A stretch of DNA of 64,000 nucleotides, taken from the NCBI RefSeq assembly GCF_000455325.1, contig NZ_HG322951.1:1308536-1372535 (forward strand), given 5' to 3'. Positions 32,889 through 42,925 of this stretch are shown here, piece by piece. Numbering within the stretch: the first letter of the stretch is position 1; every line of letters begins with the position of its first letter. A program made the position numbers and the translations under genes. The stretch is from Mycolicibacterium septicum DSM 44393. GTDB lineage: Bacteria > Actinomycetota > Actinomycetes > Mycobacteriales > Mycobacteriaceae. The notes under the pieces were generated by a model that saw only the letters and a list, made by a program, of their open reading frames with translations, did no database searches and had not been told where the DNA came from.

Positions 32889-33305
32889 ATGACACGGATG
32901 GGTGATTTGTTGGGACCGGAACCGGTTTTCCTTCCCGGGGACCCTGAGGCCGAGGACGAATTGGCTGCGGGTGAGAAGGCGGCCGTGGTGGCCGCCGCCC
33001 ACCCGTCGGCGTCGATCGCGTGGGCGGTGCTGGCCGAGAACGCCCTGGCCGACGACAAGGCCGTCACCGCATATGCGTACGCCCGCACCGGTTATCACCG
33101 CGGGCTGGATCAGCTGCGCCGCAACGGCTGGAAGGGCTTCGGCCCGGTGCCGTTCGCCCATGAGCCGAACCAGGGATTCCTGCGGTGCGTGGCCTCGCTG
33201 GCCCGGGCCGCCGACGACATCGGCGAGACCGACGAGTTCCAGCGGTGCCTGGATCTTCTGGACGACTGCGATCCGGCTGCGCGCGCCGAACTCGGCCTGG
33301 CCTGA
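32889..33305 (+). CDS. DUF3151 protein (Rv0360c-like)
   Basis: 138 residues from ATG at 32889, with a second ATG three codons later. The core (MGDLLGPEPVFLPGDPEAED, HPSASIAWAVLAENALAD, AYAYARTGYHRGLDQLRRNG, WKGFGPVPFAHEPNQGFLRC) is the strongly conserved actinobacterial DUF3151, and the closing LDLLDDCDPAARAELGLA is nearly as I remember Rv0360c. The helical repeats suggest a TPR-like scaffold. Function is unknown. It is divergent from the Rv0361-like gene, as in M. tuberculosis, and ends 2 bp from the convergent cation-efflux gene. Confidence 0.88.
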   Translation: MTRMGDLLGPEPVFLPGDPEAEDELAAGEKAAVVAAAHPSASIAWAVLAENALADDKAVTAYAYARTGYHRGLDQLRRNGWKGFGPVPFAHEPNQGFLRCVASLARAADDIGETDEFQRCLDLLDDCDPAARAELGLA

Positions 33306-33307
33306 CC

Positions 33308-34204
33308 TCAGTCCTTCGCCTCGCAGGAGCAGTCTTCGGCTGAGGCGGGCGGCTCCACCTGCACGGTGGCGTGCGCCAGGCCGCGGGCGTTGAGTACCGC
33401 GCGTGCGTCGTCGAGCACCCGGGCGGTATCGGCGCTGCTGGTCAGGTGTGCGGTGACCATGTCTTTGCCGGGAACGAGTGTCCACACGTGCAGATCGTGC
33501 ACCTCGGTCACGCCGTCCACCGATTCGAGCGCGGCCCGGAGTTCGTTGACGTCGATGTGCTGCGGGGAGGATTCGCTGAGAATCCGCAGCGCGGCCCGGG
33601 CCAGGGCGATGGCCCGCGGCAGCACCCACAGGGCGACGAGGACCGCGACCACCACGTCGGCGTAGGGCCAGGCGGTGGTGACGGTGACGATGCCGGCGAC
33701 CAGGACGCCGATGCTGCCGACGGTGTCCGCCACGACCTCCATGTAGGCGCCCTTGACCGCGAGGCTGTCCTTGGAGTGCGACCGCAGCATCATCACGACG
33801 ACGGCATTGGCGGCCAGGCCGGCCAACGCCACGACGATCATCGGCACGCCGGGGACGTCGGGAGCATTGCCGAGGCGTTCGAAGGCCTCGTAGAGGATGA
33901 AGCCCGCCACGCCCAGCAGTAGGGCGGCGTTGGCCACGGCGGTGAACACCTCTGCCCGGTGCCAGCCGTAGGTGCGGGCCGGGGACGTGCTGCCGCGCTT
34001 CGCCAGCAGAACCGCGGTCAGCCCCATGAACATGGCGACCAGATCGGTCAGCATGTGGCCCGCGTCGGCGAGCAGAGCGATCGAGTTGATCAGCAGCGCT
34101 GTGACCAGCTCAAGGACGAAGAACGCGCTGAGAATCGCCGCGGCGATGATCATCCTGCTGACGCGGGTATCGCTGCTGTGGCTGTGATCGTGGCCGGCAC
34201 CCAT
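33308..34204 (-). CDS. Cation diffusion facilitator (CDF) metal efflux transporter
   Basis: 298 residues. A His-rich start (GAGHDHSHSSD) precedes six membrane segments and a cytosolic C-terminal domain (VNELRAALESVDGVTEVHDL, VWTLVPGKDMVTAHL). The TM2 metal site is H50-x3-D54 (ADAGHMLTDL). In TM5 the usual H-x3-D is E-x3-D (AYMEVVADTVGS), so metal choice may differ from the E. coli zinc exporter ZitB. The tail ends in CSCEAKD, a possible extra metal site. A 20-bp dyad 11 bp upstream resembles a metal-sensor operator. Not known to me at this position in M. tuberculosis. Confidence 0.9.
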   Translation of the reverse strand: MGAGHDHSHSSDTRVSRMIIAAAILSAFFVLELVTALLINSIALLADAGHMLTDLVAMFMGLTAVLLAKRGSTSPARTYGWHRAEVFTAVANAALLLGVAGFILYEAFERLGNAPDVPGVPMIVVALAGLAANAVVVMMLRSHSKDSLAVKGAYMEVVADTVGSIGVLVAGIVTVTTAWPYADVVVAVLVALWVLPRAIALARAALRILSESSPQHIDVNELRAALESVDGVTEVHDLHVWTLVPGKDMVTAHLTSSADTARVLDDARAVLNARGLAHATVQVEPPASAEDCSCEAKD

Positions 34205-34214
34205 GCTCCGAAAT

Positions 34215-34234
34215 ATATGCGGAAGTACGCATAT
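34215..34234 (-). promoter_or_regulatory. Dyad operator before the CDF transporter
   Basis: ATATGCG-N6-CGCATAT is a perfect inverted repeat with 7-bp arms, 11-30 bp before the CDF start. AT-rich dyads of this type are used by ArsR/SmtB metal sensors that repress CDF genes. No regulator gene is adjacent, so the sensor would act from elsewhere. Confidence 0.65.
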
Positions 34235-34270
34235 GTGGCAAGCGCCGAGGTCGTTGTCGGCGACGACGCG

Positions 34271-35050
34271 TCAGAGCCAGGCGGACCAGAACCGGGTCAG
34301 CTGGCTGCCGATCGACACCAGCTGGCTCGGCACACCGGAGAGGTCGACGAACCAGAACACCACCCCGAAGAACCATCGGTTCAGCACCGGCGTGAACAGC
34401 AGGATGATCAGGATGAACAGGCCCCACTGCTTGGCGGGCTCCAGTGCGCGCTGGGTGTCGGGGCTCAGATGTGGTTCCAGTGCGCCGTAGCCGTCCAGCC
34501 CGGGAACCGGCAGCAGGTTCAGCACTACCGCGGTGACCTGCAGGAACCCCAGGAAGGCCATCCCGGACCAGAACACGCTGTGGGCCGGGTCGAAGAAGAT
34601 CCGGGTGACGGCGAGCAGCAGGACCGCCAGCACCAGGTTGGCCGCCGGGCCGGCCAGGCTGACCAGCGTTTTCTGCCGGGCCGTCATCCAGGAAGTGCGG
34701 ACGTAGACCGCGCCGCCGGGCAGCCCGATCCCGCCGAGGGCGATGATCAGCACCGGCAAACCCAGCGACAGCAGGGGATGGGAGTACTTGAACGGGTTGA
34801 GCGTCAGGTAGCCCCGCACCGCGACGTCATGGTCGCCGAACCGCCAAGCGGTGAAGGCGTGGCCGAACTCGTGCAGGCACAGCGACACCAGCCAGCCCGC
34901 GATCACCAGGATGAAGACGCCCACATAGGACAGTGGCTTCACGTTGTCCGCGGCGAGCCAGGCCAGCACTCCGCCGGCCACGGTGAGCGCGACGACGGCC
35001 AGGAAAACCGGGCTCGGGCGTACCGACTGATGCAGCGGGCGGATGTTCAC
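34271..35050 (-). CDS. M50-family site-2-like protease (Rv0359-like)
   Basis: 259 residues from GTG at 35050, the length I recall for Rv0359. The zinc motif H60-E-F-G-H64 lies in the second membrane segment (LVSLCLHEFGHAFTAWRFGD), and the third metal ligand is in NLLPVPGLDGYGAL, the family's NPxPxxDG-type block. About five to six membrane segments can be drawn. There is no PDZ domain, unlike RseP/Rip1. It is probably an intramembrane protease of the SpoIVFB-like minimal type; its substrate is unknown. Confidence 0.9.
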   Translation of the reverse strand: MNIRPLHQSVRPSPVFLAVVALTVAGGVLAWLAADNVKPLSYVGVFILVIAGWLVSLCLHEFGHAFTAWRFGDHDVAVRGYLTLNPFKYSHPLLSLGLPVLIIALGGIGLPGGAVYVRTSWMTARQKTLVSLAGPAANLVLAVLLLAVTRIFFDPAHSVFWSGMAFLGFLQVTAVVLNLLPVPGLDGYGALEPHLSPDTQRALEPAKQWGLFILIILLFTPVLNRWFFGVVFWFVDLSGVPSQLVSIGSQLTRFWSAWL

Positions 35051-35102
35051 GATTCGACGCTACGGCAATTCGGCTGGCAATTCGGCCGGCGATCCGGCCC
35101 GC

Positions 35103-35684
35103 TCAGCCGACGCGCAGCCAACCTTCGGTGTGCCTGTAGAACGTCGATCGTCGTAGGGTCCGCGGCGCGGGCACCCCGTCGCGGATCACCTGCGCACCCG
35201 GGGTGCCCAGCTGCGCGGCGCGTCCGGCGACCCAACGGACCGGCCGGCCCCGGTCCGACAGCACGCTCGCGCGCAGTCCCGGCATGTTCAGCGTGGGCTC
35301 GACCCGGACGCCCGGTGCCTCGCCGTCGAACAGCACGACGTCGTCGACGACGGCCTCGCCCTCCAGGGACGCACCGTCGGGTCCGTGCCATTGCGCCGCG
35401 CCTACCAGCACTGTTCCCGTCTCGTCGCGGATCAGCGGGACACGCCGGGCGGGGGCGCGCAGTGCGCGCCGGGCCGACCAGCTGCCGGCGGCCGCAGCGA
35501 CCTCGACGTCGAGCCGATCGGCGCGCAGCAACGCGGTGAGCACGACGGCCAGCTCGGCGTCGCCGCCGGTCACGACCAGTCGGCGGGGTGTACCGAGGTC
35601 TTCGACATCGACCCTCGGCAGGTCGCGGAGCGGGCGCGGAACACGGCCTGTGCCGACCACCGCGACCCCGTATGAAGCGGACAA
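35103..35684 (-). CDS. Conserved hypothetical protein (Rv0358-like)
   Basis: 193 residues, start taken as TTG at 35684, which has GAGGAG 6 bases upstream. It begins SASYGVAVVGTGRVPRPLRD, then DLGTPRRLVVTGGDAELAVV, has no signal peptide or membrane segment, and ends HTEGWLRVG. The Val/Ala/Arg-rich sequence with regular beta-like stretches does not show a motif I can name. It sits between the M50 protease gene and purA, as Rv0358 does. Function unknown. Confidence 0.7.
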   Translation of the reverse strand: MSASYGVAVVGTGRVPRPLRDLPRVDVEDLGTPRRLVVTGGDAELAVVLTALLRADRLDVEVAAAAGSWSARRALRAPARRVPLIRDETGTVLVGAAQWHGPDGASLEGEAVVDDVVLFDGEAPGVRVEPTLNMPGLRASVLSDRGRPVRWVAGRAAQLGTPGAQVIRDGVPAPRTLRRSTFYRHTEGWLRVG

Positions 35685-35774
35685 AACTGCTCCTCGCGGT
35701 CAAGAAAATGTGTTCGCAGCGTGTGCTGGGATAAGGTGGCCTACCGGCTGCACCACACTAGTGCGGAAGATTGA

Positions 35775-37705
<1,931 letters not shown>

Positions 37706-37707
37706 GC

Positions 37708-38454
37708 CTAGATCGCGGTGCGACCGCCATCGGCCGCCAGCACCGCGCCGTGGATGAAACTGGCGCTGTCGCTGACCAAAAACCCGATGGTCTGCGCGAT
37801 TTCGGAGGGATCGGCGACACGCCGCGCCGGTGCCTGGGCGGCGAGCGCGGCAAGACGATCGGTGCCGTACTGAGCCGTGGTGCCCTCGGTGAGCGTCGGT
37901 CCCGGAGCGACGGCGTTGATCCGGACGCCCTTGGGTCCGTATTCGGCAGCCCAGGATTTGGTCAGCAGATTCAACGCGGCCTTGGATGAGGCATATACCG
38001 CAGAACCCGGTGCACCGAACATGGAAACCATGGTGCTGACGTTGACGATCGCGCCGTCGCCGCGTTTGGCCATGGCCGGTGCCACCGCGCCGACGAGGAA
38101 GAACGGAATCTTCACGTTGAGGGCGTAGCAGTCGTCGAAATCCTGCTCGGCGATCGTCGCGGTGGGCCCGAAGACCGCGATGGCGGCGTTGTTGATCAGG
38201 ATGTCGATCTGGTGGGCGACCGCGAGGGCGTCCTGTACCAATGCGTGGGCGCTGGCGGCGTCGGTCAGCGTGGCGCCGAGGAAATCGGCGGTGCCGCCGG
38301 CCCCGCGAATCTCGGTCACCACCTGTGCCCCGCGGTCCGGGTCACGACCGCTCACCAGAACATGTGCGCCGCGTTCGGCGAGAAGCGTTGCGGTGGCGTG
38401 GCCGATGCCGCTCGTCGCTCCGGTGACCAATGCGGTTTTCCCACTGAGAGACAC
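37708..38454 (-). CDS. Short-chain dehydrogenase/reductase (FabG-like)
   Basis: 248 residues from GTG at 38454. Cofactor motif TGATSGIGHATATLLAERGA, NNAA at ILINNAAIAVFG, catalytic serine in IVNVSTMVSMFGAPGS, YASSK as YxxxK, and a C-terminal SFIHGAVLAADGGRTAI of the FabG/glucose-dehydrogenase type. NADP(H) use is suggested by SGRDPDRG after beta-2. Substrate unknown. Convergent with the thioesterase gene. Confidence 0.88.
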   Translation of the reverse strand: MSLSGKTALVTGATSGIGHATATLLAERGAHVLVSGRDPDRGAQVVTEIRGAGGTADFLGATLTDAASAHALVQDALAVAHQIDILINNAAIAVFGPTATIAEQDFDDCYALNVKIPFFLVGAVAPAMAKRGDGAIVNVSTMVSMFGAPGSAVYASSKAALNLLTKSWAAEYGPKGVRINAVAPGPTLTEGTTAQYGTDRLAALAAQAPARRVADPSEIAQTIGFLVSDSASFIHGAVLAADGGRTAI

Positions 38455-38516
38455 CCGGCAATCCTAGGGGGCCGAATGTCGTCGCAGATGAGCGGTTGAG
38501 GTGTCACGATGACGCC

Positions 38517-39188
38517 GTGGTTCAACAACACTTGCACCGCTTGTCCACGCCGCGAGCGGCTGCGTTGGCGGGGGTTCTGTTCGCCGTGCTGTTCGGGGTG
38601 GCCCTCGTATTGATCCGCACCGCGTTGCCCGAGGGAGCCGAGCCCGGTTCGCAATGGGTCGACGGCGCGACGACTCGGCTGCGGGTGGCGTCGGTGTTGA
38701 TGCCGTTCGCCGGTATCGCGTTCCTGTGGTTCATCGGCGTGGTGCGCGACGGCTTCGGCCGCTACGAGGACCGATTCTTCTCGTCGGTGTTCCTCGGCAG
38801 CGGAATCCTGTTCTTGGCGATGATGTTCGTTTCATCGGCCGTCGGTGCCGGGTTGATCGCCAGCCGGGCGGGGATCAGCGACGCCACCGCCTACAGCCAT
38901 GTCGCCACGTTCGGGCAGATGGTGCTGATGGCGTTGAGCAAGACGTACGGCGTCCGGATGGCGGCGGTGTTCATGATGTCGTTGGCGACGATCTGGCTGA
39001 AGACGGGTCTGATGCCGCGCCCGCTGGTGTACACGACTTACCTTGTCGCGGTGGCTCTTCTGATCGCCGGCAATGTCAGCATGTGGATTGTTCTGGCGTT
39101 CCCGCTCTGGGTGTTCGTGGTCAGTCTGCTGATCCTGATCCGGGCCGGGGTGATCGACCTGCCGGGCGAGCGGGAGCATCCCGCGTAG
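38517..39188 (+). CDS. Multi-pass membrane protein, function unknown
   Basis: About 223 residues if GTG at 38517 is used; a TTG seven codons upstream is an alternative. Five to six hydrophobic segments can be seen, including AALAGVLFAVLFGVALVLI, RVASVLMPFAGIAFLWFIG, FFSSVFLGSGILFLAMMFVS, TYLVAVALLIAGNVSMWIVL and FPLWVFVVSLLILIRAGV. There are no motifs of a transporter or enzyme family I know. It stands alone between an SDR and the HNH protein. Confidence 0.7.
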   Translation: MVQQHLHRLSTPRAAALAGVLFAVLFGVALVLIRTALPEGAEPGSQWVDGATTRLRVASVLMPFAGIAFLWFIGVVRDGFGRYEDRFFSSVFLGSGILFLAMMFVSSAVGAGLIASRAGISDATAYSHVATFGQMVLMALSKTYGVRMAAVFMMSLATIWLKTGLMPRPLVYTTYLVAVALLIAGNVSMWIVLAFPLWVFVVSLLILIRAGVIDLPGEREHPA

Positions 39189-39241
39189 CGCCCAGCGTCG
39201 ATCGCCCACGGGTGTCGGTGGGTGGTGGCATAATCGAACGT

Positions 39242-40861
39242 ATGCTCGACACTGATTCGGATGTGGCGTTGATCGACAGGATCAGTGTCACCGCGCGGGC
39301 GGAGTCGGTGGCGATCGCGGCCCGGTTGGCTGCGATCGGGGCCTTGGATACTCTGCGCGAAATCGAGTTGGCCGAGTCGATTTTCTGGCGTACCGATCCG
39401 TTCGAGGAGGTCGCCGCCGAAGTGTCGGCCGCGTTGCGGATCAGCCAGGGCCGCGCCGGCACCCAGGTGCACCGGGCTCGGGTGTTGCGCGACAAGCTGC
39501 CGTTGGTGGCGGCCCGCTTCGCGGCCGGGGACATCGACTACCGGGTGGTGTGCATGATCATCGCCCGTACCGGCATCGCCGATCCAGAGGTGTGGGCGGT
39601 GTTGGATGCGGAGTTGGCGGCGCGGGCGCATCGGTGGATGCGGCTGTCGGAACCCAAACTGCGGGATCGGGTGGATCAGTGGATCGCCAAACTCGATCCG
39701 AACGGGGAGCGGGTGCCGCCGAATCTGGTCGAGGAGCGGTTCGTGCAGATCGAGCCGCACAGCCCGGGTAGGGCCTCGGTGTGGGGCAACGTCGATGCCG
39801 CCGACGGGGCGGCGTTGAATCAACGCCTCGATGCCCTGTCGGCGACAGTGTGTGAGAACGATCCGCGTACTCAGCAGCAGCGCCGCGCTGATGCGGTGGG
39901 TCCGTTGGCTCGGCTGGAATCGCACCTGCCGTGCCTGTGTGGGCTACCGGATTGCCCGGCAGGAGAGAAACGAGCCGCCGCCACCGCCGCGGTGATCCAT
40001 GTGCTGGCTGACCAAGCCACATTGGATGGCACCGCTGATGATCCGGGCTATCTACCCGGCCATGGCATCCTGCCCGCCCAGAACGTGCGCGACCTCGCGG
40101 CTACGGCCAAACTCAAGCCGGTGCCGATACCGACCGTCCCCGCTGAGCCGGGGTATCGCCCGTCGGTGGCGCTCTCGGAATTCATCCGGTGGCGGGACCT
40201 CACCTGCCGCTTCCCTGGCTGTGACGCCCCGGTCGAACGTTGCGACATCGACCACACGATGCCCTATCCGTTGGGCCCGACCCATCCGTCCAACACCAAG
40301 CTCTACTGCCGGACCCATCACTTGGTCAAAACCTTCTGCCCCGGATGGTCGGATCGCCAATTACCCGATGGCACCGTCGAAATCACCGCACCCACCGGCC
40401 ACACCTATGTCACTGAACCCCACGGCGCCGGCCTGTTCCCGGCCTTGGGTCAGCCGACCGGGGAACTGAACCTGCCCGAACCCCCCGGCCGCGAGTCCGG
40501 GCCGCGCCGCGATGATGCCGAGACGTCGTCAAACCCGCGAACAAGACCGCCAAGACCGCATCAGCGCCGAACGGCGTCAACGCGCCGAACTCAACAACGA
40601 CCTCGAAGTCGAACGCCAATACCAAGCCTGGCTCGCCGAAGAATACGGACCACCCCCACCGTTCTGAACGGTGCGGCCCGACTTCACTCCCCGGTGAGCT
40701 TCAATGCCGATGCGGGGCACAGCTTGACGGCCTGGCGCGCATGGTCGATCTCATCGTCGGGAACCTCGTCGACGAGGACTTCGACCACACCGTCGTCGTC
40801 CTGGTCGAAGATGACGTCGGAGATCATCACGCAGTTGCCCGATGCGATGCAGGCGTCCTGA
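39242..40861 (+). CDS. DUF222/13E12-type HNH endonuclease, C-terminus frameshifted
   Basis: ATG at 39242. Residues 1-300 are the DUF222 helical domain (IAARLAAIGALDTLREIELA, AALRISQGRAGTQVHRARVL). The HNH domain (about 318-365) keeps CRFPGCDAPVERCDIDHTMP and SNTKLYCRTHH, so zinc cysteines and HNH residues are intact. After about residue 415 the frame becomes S/R/T-rich and runs antisense through the ferredoxin gene to 40861. In the +1 frame, 40515-40667 reads MPRRRQTREQDRQDRISAER and ends in EEYGPPPPF, a normal tail for this family. A single-base change near 40481-40515 (including a six-C run at 40481-40486) has therefore shifted the tail. As it reads, the product is ~539 residues; the ancestral end is 40667. 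Confidence 0.82.
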   Translation: MLDTDSDVALIDRISVTARAESVAIAARLAAIGALDTLREIELAESIFWRTDPFEEVAAEVSAALRISQGRAGTQVHRARVLRDKLPLVAARFAAGDIDYRVVCMIIARTGIADPEVWAVLDAELAARAHRWMRLSEPKLRDRVDQWIAKLDPNGERVPPNLVEERFVQIEPHSPGRASVWGNVDAADGAALNQRLDALSATVCENDPRTQQQRRADAVGPLARLESHLPCLCGLPDCPAGEKRAAATAAVIHVLADQATLDGTADDPGYLPGHGILPAQNVRDLAATAKLKPVPIPTVPAEPGYRPSVALSEFIRWRDLTCRFPGCDAPVERCDIDHTMPYPLGPTHPSNTKLYCRTHHLVKTFCPGWSDRQLPDGTVEITAPTGHTYVTEPHGAGLFPALGQPTGELNLPEPPGRESGPRRDDAETSSNPRTRPPRPHQRRTASTRRTQQRPRSRTPIPSLARRRIRTTPTVLNGAARLHSPVSFNADAGHSLTAWRAWSISSSGTSSTRTSTTPSSSWSKMTSEIITQLPDAMQAS

Positions 40862-40878
40862 TCTGCTTCTACTTTCAT
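40684..40878 (-). CDS. Single-cluster (3Fe-4S type) ferredoxin
   Basis: 64 residues from ATG at 40878 (a GTG overlapping the P450 stop is an alternative). Cluster ligands are C10, C16 and C54: ACIASGNCVM gives C-x5-C and LCPASAL gives the C-P end. The position between the first two cysteines that is Cys in 4Fe-4S forms is Ser13 here. Such ferredoxins carry electrons from a ferredoxin reductase to cytochromes P450. It lies 5 bp after the P450 gene, its obvious partner. The reductase is not in the window. Confidence 0.92.
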   Translation of the reverse strand: MKVEADQDACIASGNCVMISDVIFDQDDDGVVEVLVDEVPDDEIDHARQAVKLCPASALKLTGE

Positions 40879-40883
40879 GGCAT

Positions 40884-42089
40884 TCACCACGTTACCGCCA
40901 ATGATTTGAGCCCGTAGATGAAGTGAAAAGACCGGTATTGCACTGAGTCGAAGGGTTCGGCGAGCGCCAGGGTGGGGAAGCGGCGCAGCAGCGCGGGAAT
41001 GGCGATCCGCATCTCCATGCGGGCCAGCGGAGCGCCGAGGCAATGGTGCACGCCGTGGCCGAAGGCCAGATGTCCGGGCGCGCCGCGGCGGATGTCGAGA
41101 ACGTCAGGGCTGTCGATGAACTCGGGGTCCCGGTTGCCTGCGGGCAGCGAGGCGAAGACCAACTCACCTGCGGAAATCCGCACCCCGCCCACCTCGACGT
41201 CGGTGGTGGTGAAGCGGGGGATGGCGTTCTGCACGATGGACAGCCAGCGCAGCAGTTCCTCCACGGCCGGGCCGACGGCGTCCGGGTCGTCGCGCACCGC
41301 GGCCAACTGCTCGGGGTGGCGCAGCAGCGCCAGGACACCCAGGCCGAGCATGTTCGACGTGGTCTCGTGCCCGGCGAGGAGTAGCAGACCGGCGATGCCG
41401 ACGAGTTCGTCGTCGCTCAATTCGGCGCCGTGATCGCGGACCAGCATGCCGAGGATGTCCTCACCCGGATCCCGGCGGGCCCGCCGGACGAGGCCGCGCA
41501 TGTACTCACGGCTCTGCCGTTGCAGCGCAAGGCGTTCCGCGATGGGCAGGGACAGGTCGAGCTGGAGCGTCGAGCGATGCTGGAAGTCGTCGCGGTCCTC
41601 GTAGGGGACCCCGAGCAGTTCGCAGATCACCAGCGACGGGATGGGGAGCGCGAAATCGGCCACCAGATCCGACGGTGGGCCGGCCGCGGTCATCGCGTCG
41701 AGGCGGGAGTCGACGATCTCGACGATCCGAGGCTCGAGCCGCTTCATCCGGCGGATGGTGAACTCGGCGGTGAGCATGCGGCGCAGCCGTTGATGCTCGG
41801 GCGGGTCGAGGCCCAGCAGGTTCCCGGCCCGTGCGCTGGCCAATTCGTCTTCGGACATCTCGGGCGCCCCTGGCAGGGTGAAACCCGGTGGTCTGCTGTT
41901 GGAGAACCGCTCGTGGTCACTCAGCACCGCTTTGACGTCCTCGTGGCGGGTGATGAGGTGCACGGGGTTGCCGAGCGCACTGATGACGGTGCGCACCCCG
42001 TCGGCTTCACGGATCTCGGCGAGTTCCGGTGTCGGGTCGAACGCATTGCGCCGCATGTGAAGTGGCGGCAGGGTGACCGGCTCAGTCAT
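40884..42089 (-). CDS. Cytochrome P450 (CYP)
   Basis: 401 residues. Haem ligand C350 in AFGHGVHHCLGAPLARME, I-helix oxygen-activating motif AGHETTSN at 239-246, ExxR at E278-R281, and the PERF-like region RFTTTDVEVGGV/NRDPEF. It is a class I bacterial P450; the CYP family and substrate cannot be set from sequence alone. The paired ferredoxin gene is immediately downstream and an alpha/beta hydrolase gene ends 9 bp upstream on the same strand, so the three, and possibly the MMPL exporter before them, may form one unit for making or clearing a small hydrophobic compound. Confidence 0.95.
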   Translation of the reverse strand: MTEPVTLPPLHMRRNAFDPTPELAEIREADGVRTVISALGNPVHLITRHEDVKAVLSDHERFSNSRPPGFTLPGAPEMSEDELASARAGNLLGLDPPEHQRLRRMLTAEFTIRRMKRLEPRIVEIVDSRLDAMTAAGPPSDLVADFALPIPSLVICELLGVPYEDRDDFQHRSTLQLDLSLPIAERLALQRQSREYMRGLVRRARRDPGEDILGMLVRDHGAELSDDELVGIAGLLLLAGHETTSNMLGLGVLALLRHPEQLAAVRDDPDAVGPAVEELLRWLSIVQNAIPRFTTTDVEVGGVRISAGELVFASLPAGNRDPEFIDSPDVLDIRRGAPGHLAFGHGVHHCLGAPLARMEMRIAIPALLRRFPTLALAEPFDSVQYRSFHFIYGLKSLAVTW

Positions 42090-42098
42090 GCCTAGACG

Positions 42099-42914
42099 CT
42101 ACACGCGCCCGAGGAAGTCCCTGATCAGGGTGTTGGTGAGGGCCGGATTCTCCAGGGCGGCCAGATGCGCGACGCCGTCGAGAACCACGAACTCGGCTCC
42201 CGGGATGGCGTCGGCCATGGCCTTGGTTTCGGTGAGCGGGAAGGTCGCGTCCTCGGCGCCGGCGACAACGAGCACCGGGGTTCGTACCTGTGAGAGCAGG
42301 CTCCGCTGATCGGGGCGTCGCGGCACGACGCTTCGCACTGCCCACGCGCTCGAATCGATGTCGACCTGGTGTGCGGCGTCGCCGACGAACGCGACGACTT
42401 CTGGGCGAACACGCATCGACGTCGGTCCCAGGAACGCCTTGAGCACCGACCGGGTGAGAGGGCCGCGGATGCCGTTGAGCACTTTTGCCGCCCGGAGCAG
42501 CAGCCCGTACTCGAACCGCTGACGCCTGCCTGCGGCCGACGCCGTGCAGTTCATCAACACGGCCCGGCCGATGCGGTTCGGGTACAACGCCGCGAACGTA
42601 CCGCCGATCATCCCGCCCCACGAGTTGCCGACGAAATGTGTGCGTTCGACCCCCACGCCGTCGAGGATGTCGGCGACGGTGCCCGCGCAGTCGGTGAAAC
42701 TGAATGGCGCGGTGAGCTTTTCGCTGCGCCCGTGGCCGGGCGGGTCGACCAGGATGACCCGGTGGGTGGTGCCGAACTCCGCTGCCTGTGCGGCCCACAT
42801 GTCACCCGTCATCAACAGGCTGGGCCAGAACACGATCGCCTCACCCTGGCCGGAGACCTGAACCCGGAGCCGACCGAGCCTGGTCGGCAGCGTCAACTCC
42901 TCCACGGGCGACAT
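42099..42914 (-). CDS. Alpha/beta hydrolase
   Basis: 271 residues from ATG at 42914. Oxyanion region FWPSLLMTGDMWAAQ, nucleophile elbow GNSWGGMIGG (serine), acid in VVAGAEDATFP and histidine in GVAHLAALENP, so the triad Ser-Asp-His can be assigned. It belongs to the fold group of haloperoxidase-like, meta-cleavage and 3-oxoadipate lactone hydrolases. Substrate unknown. Located between the P450 and MMPL genes on the same strand, with gaps of 9 and 11 bp. Confidence 0.85.
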   Translation of the reverse strand: MSPVEELTLPTRLGRLRVQVSGQGEAIVFWPSLLMTGDMWAAQAAEFGTTHRVILVDPPGHGRSEKLTAPFSFTDCAGTVADILDGVGVERTHFVGNSWGGMIGGTFAALYPNRIGRAVLMNCTASAAGRRQRFEYGLLLRAAKVLNGIRGPLTRSVLKAFLGPTSMRVRPEVVAFVGDAAHQVDIDSSAWAVRSVVPRRPDQRSLLSQVRTPVLVVAGAEDATFPLTETKAMADAIPGAEFVVLDGVAHLAALENPALTNTLIRDFLGRV

Positions 42915-42925
42915 GGTGGGCAGCC

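Noticed and set aside
40515-40667. Short independent gene starting at ATG 40515
   Set aside because: It reads as the displaced tail of the HNH protein and has no own ribosome-binding site, so a frameshift is the better explanation.
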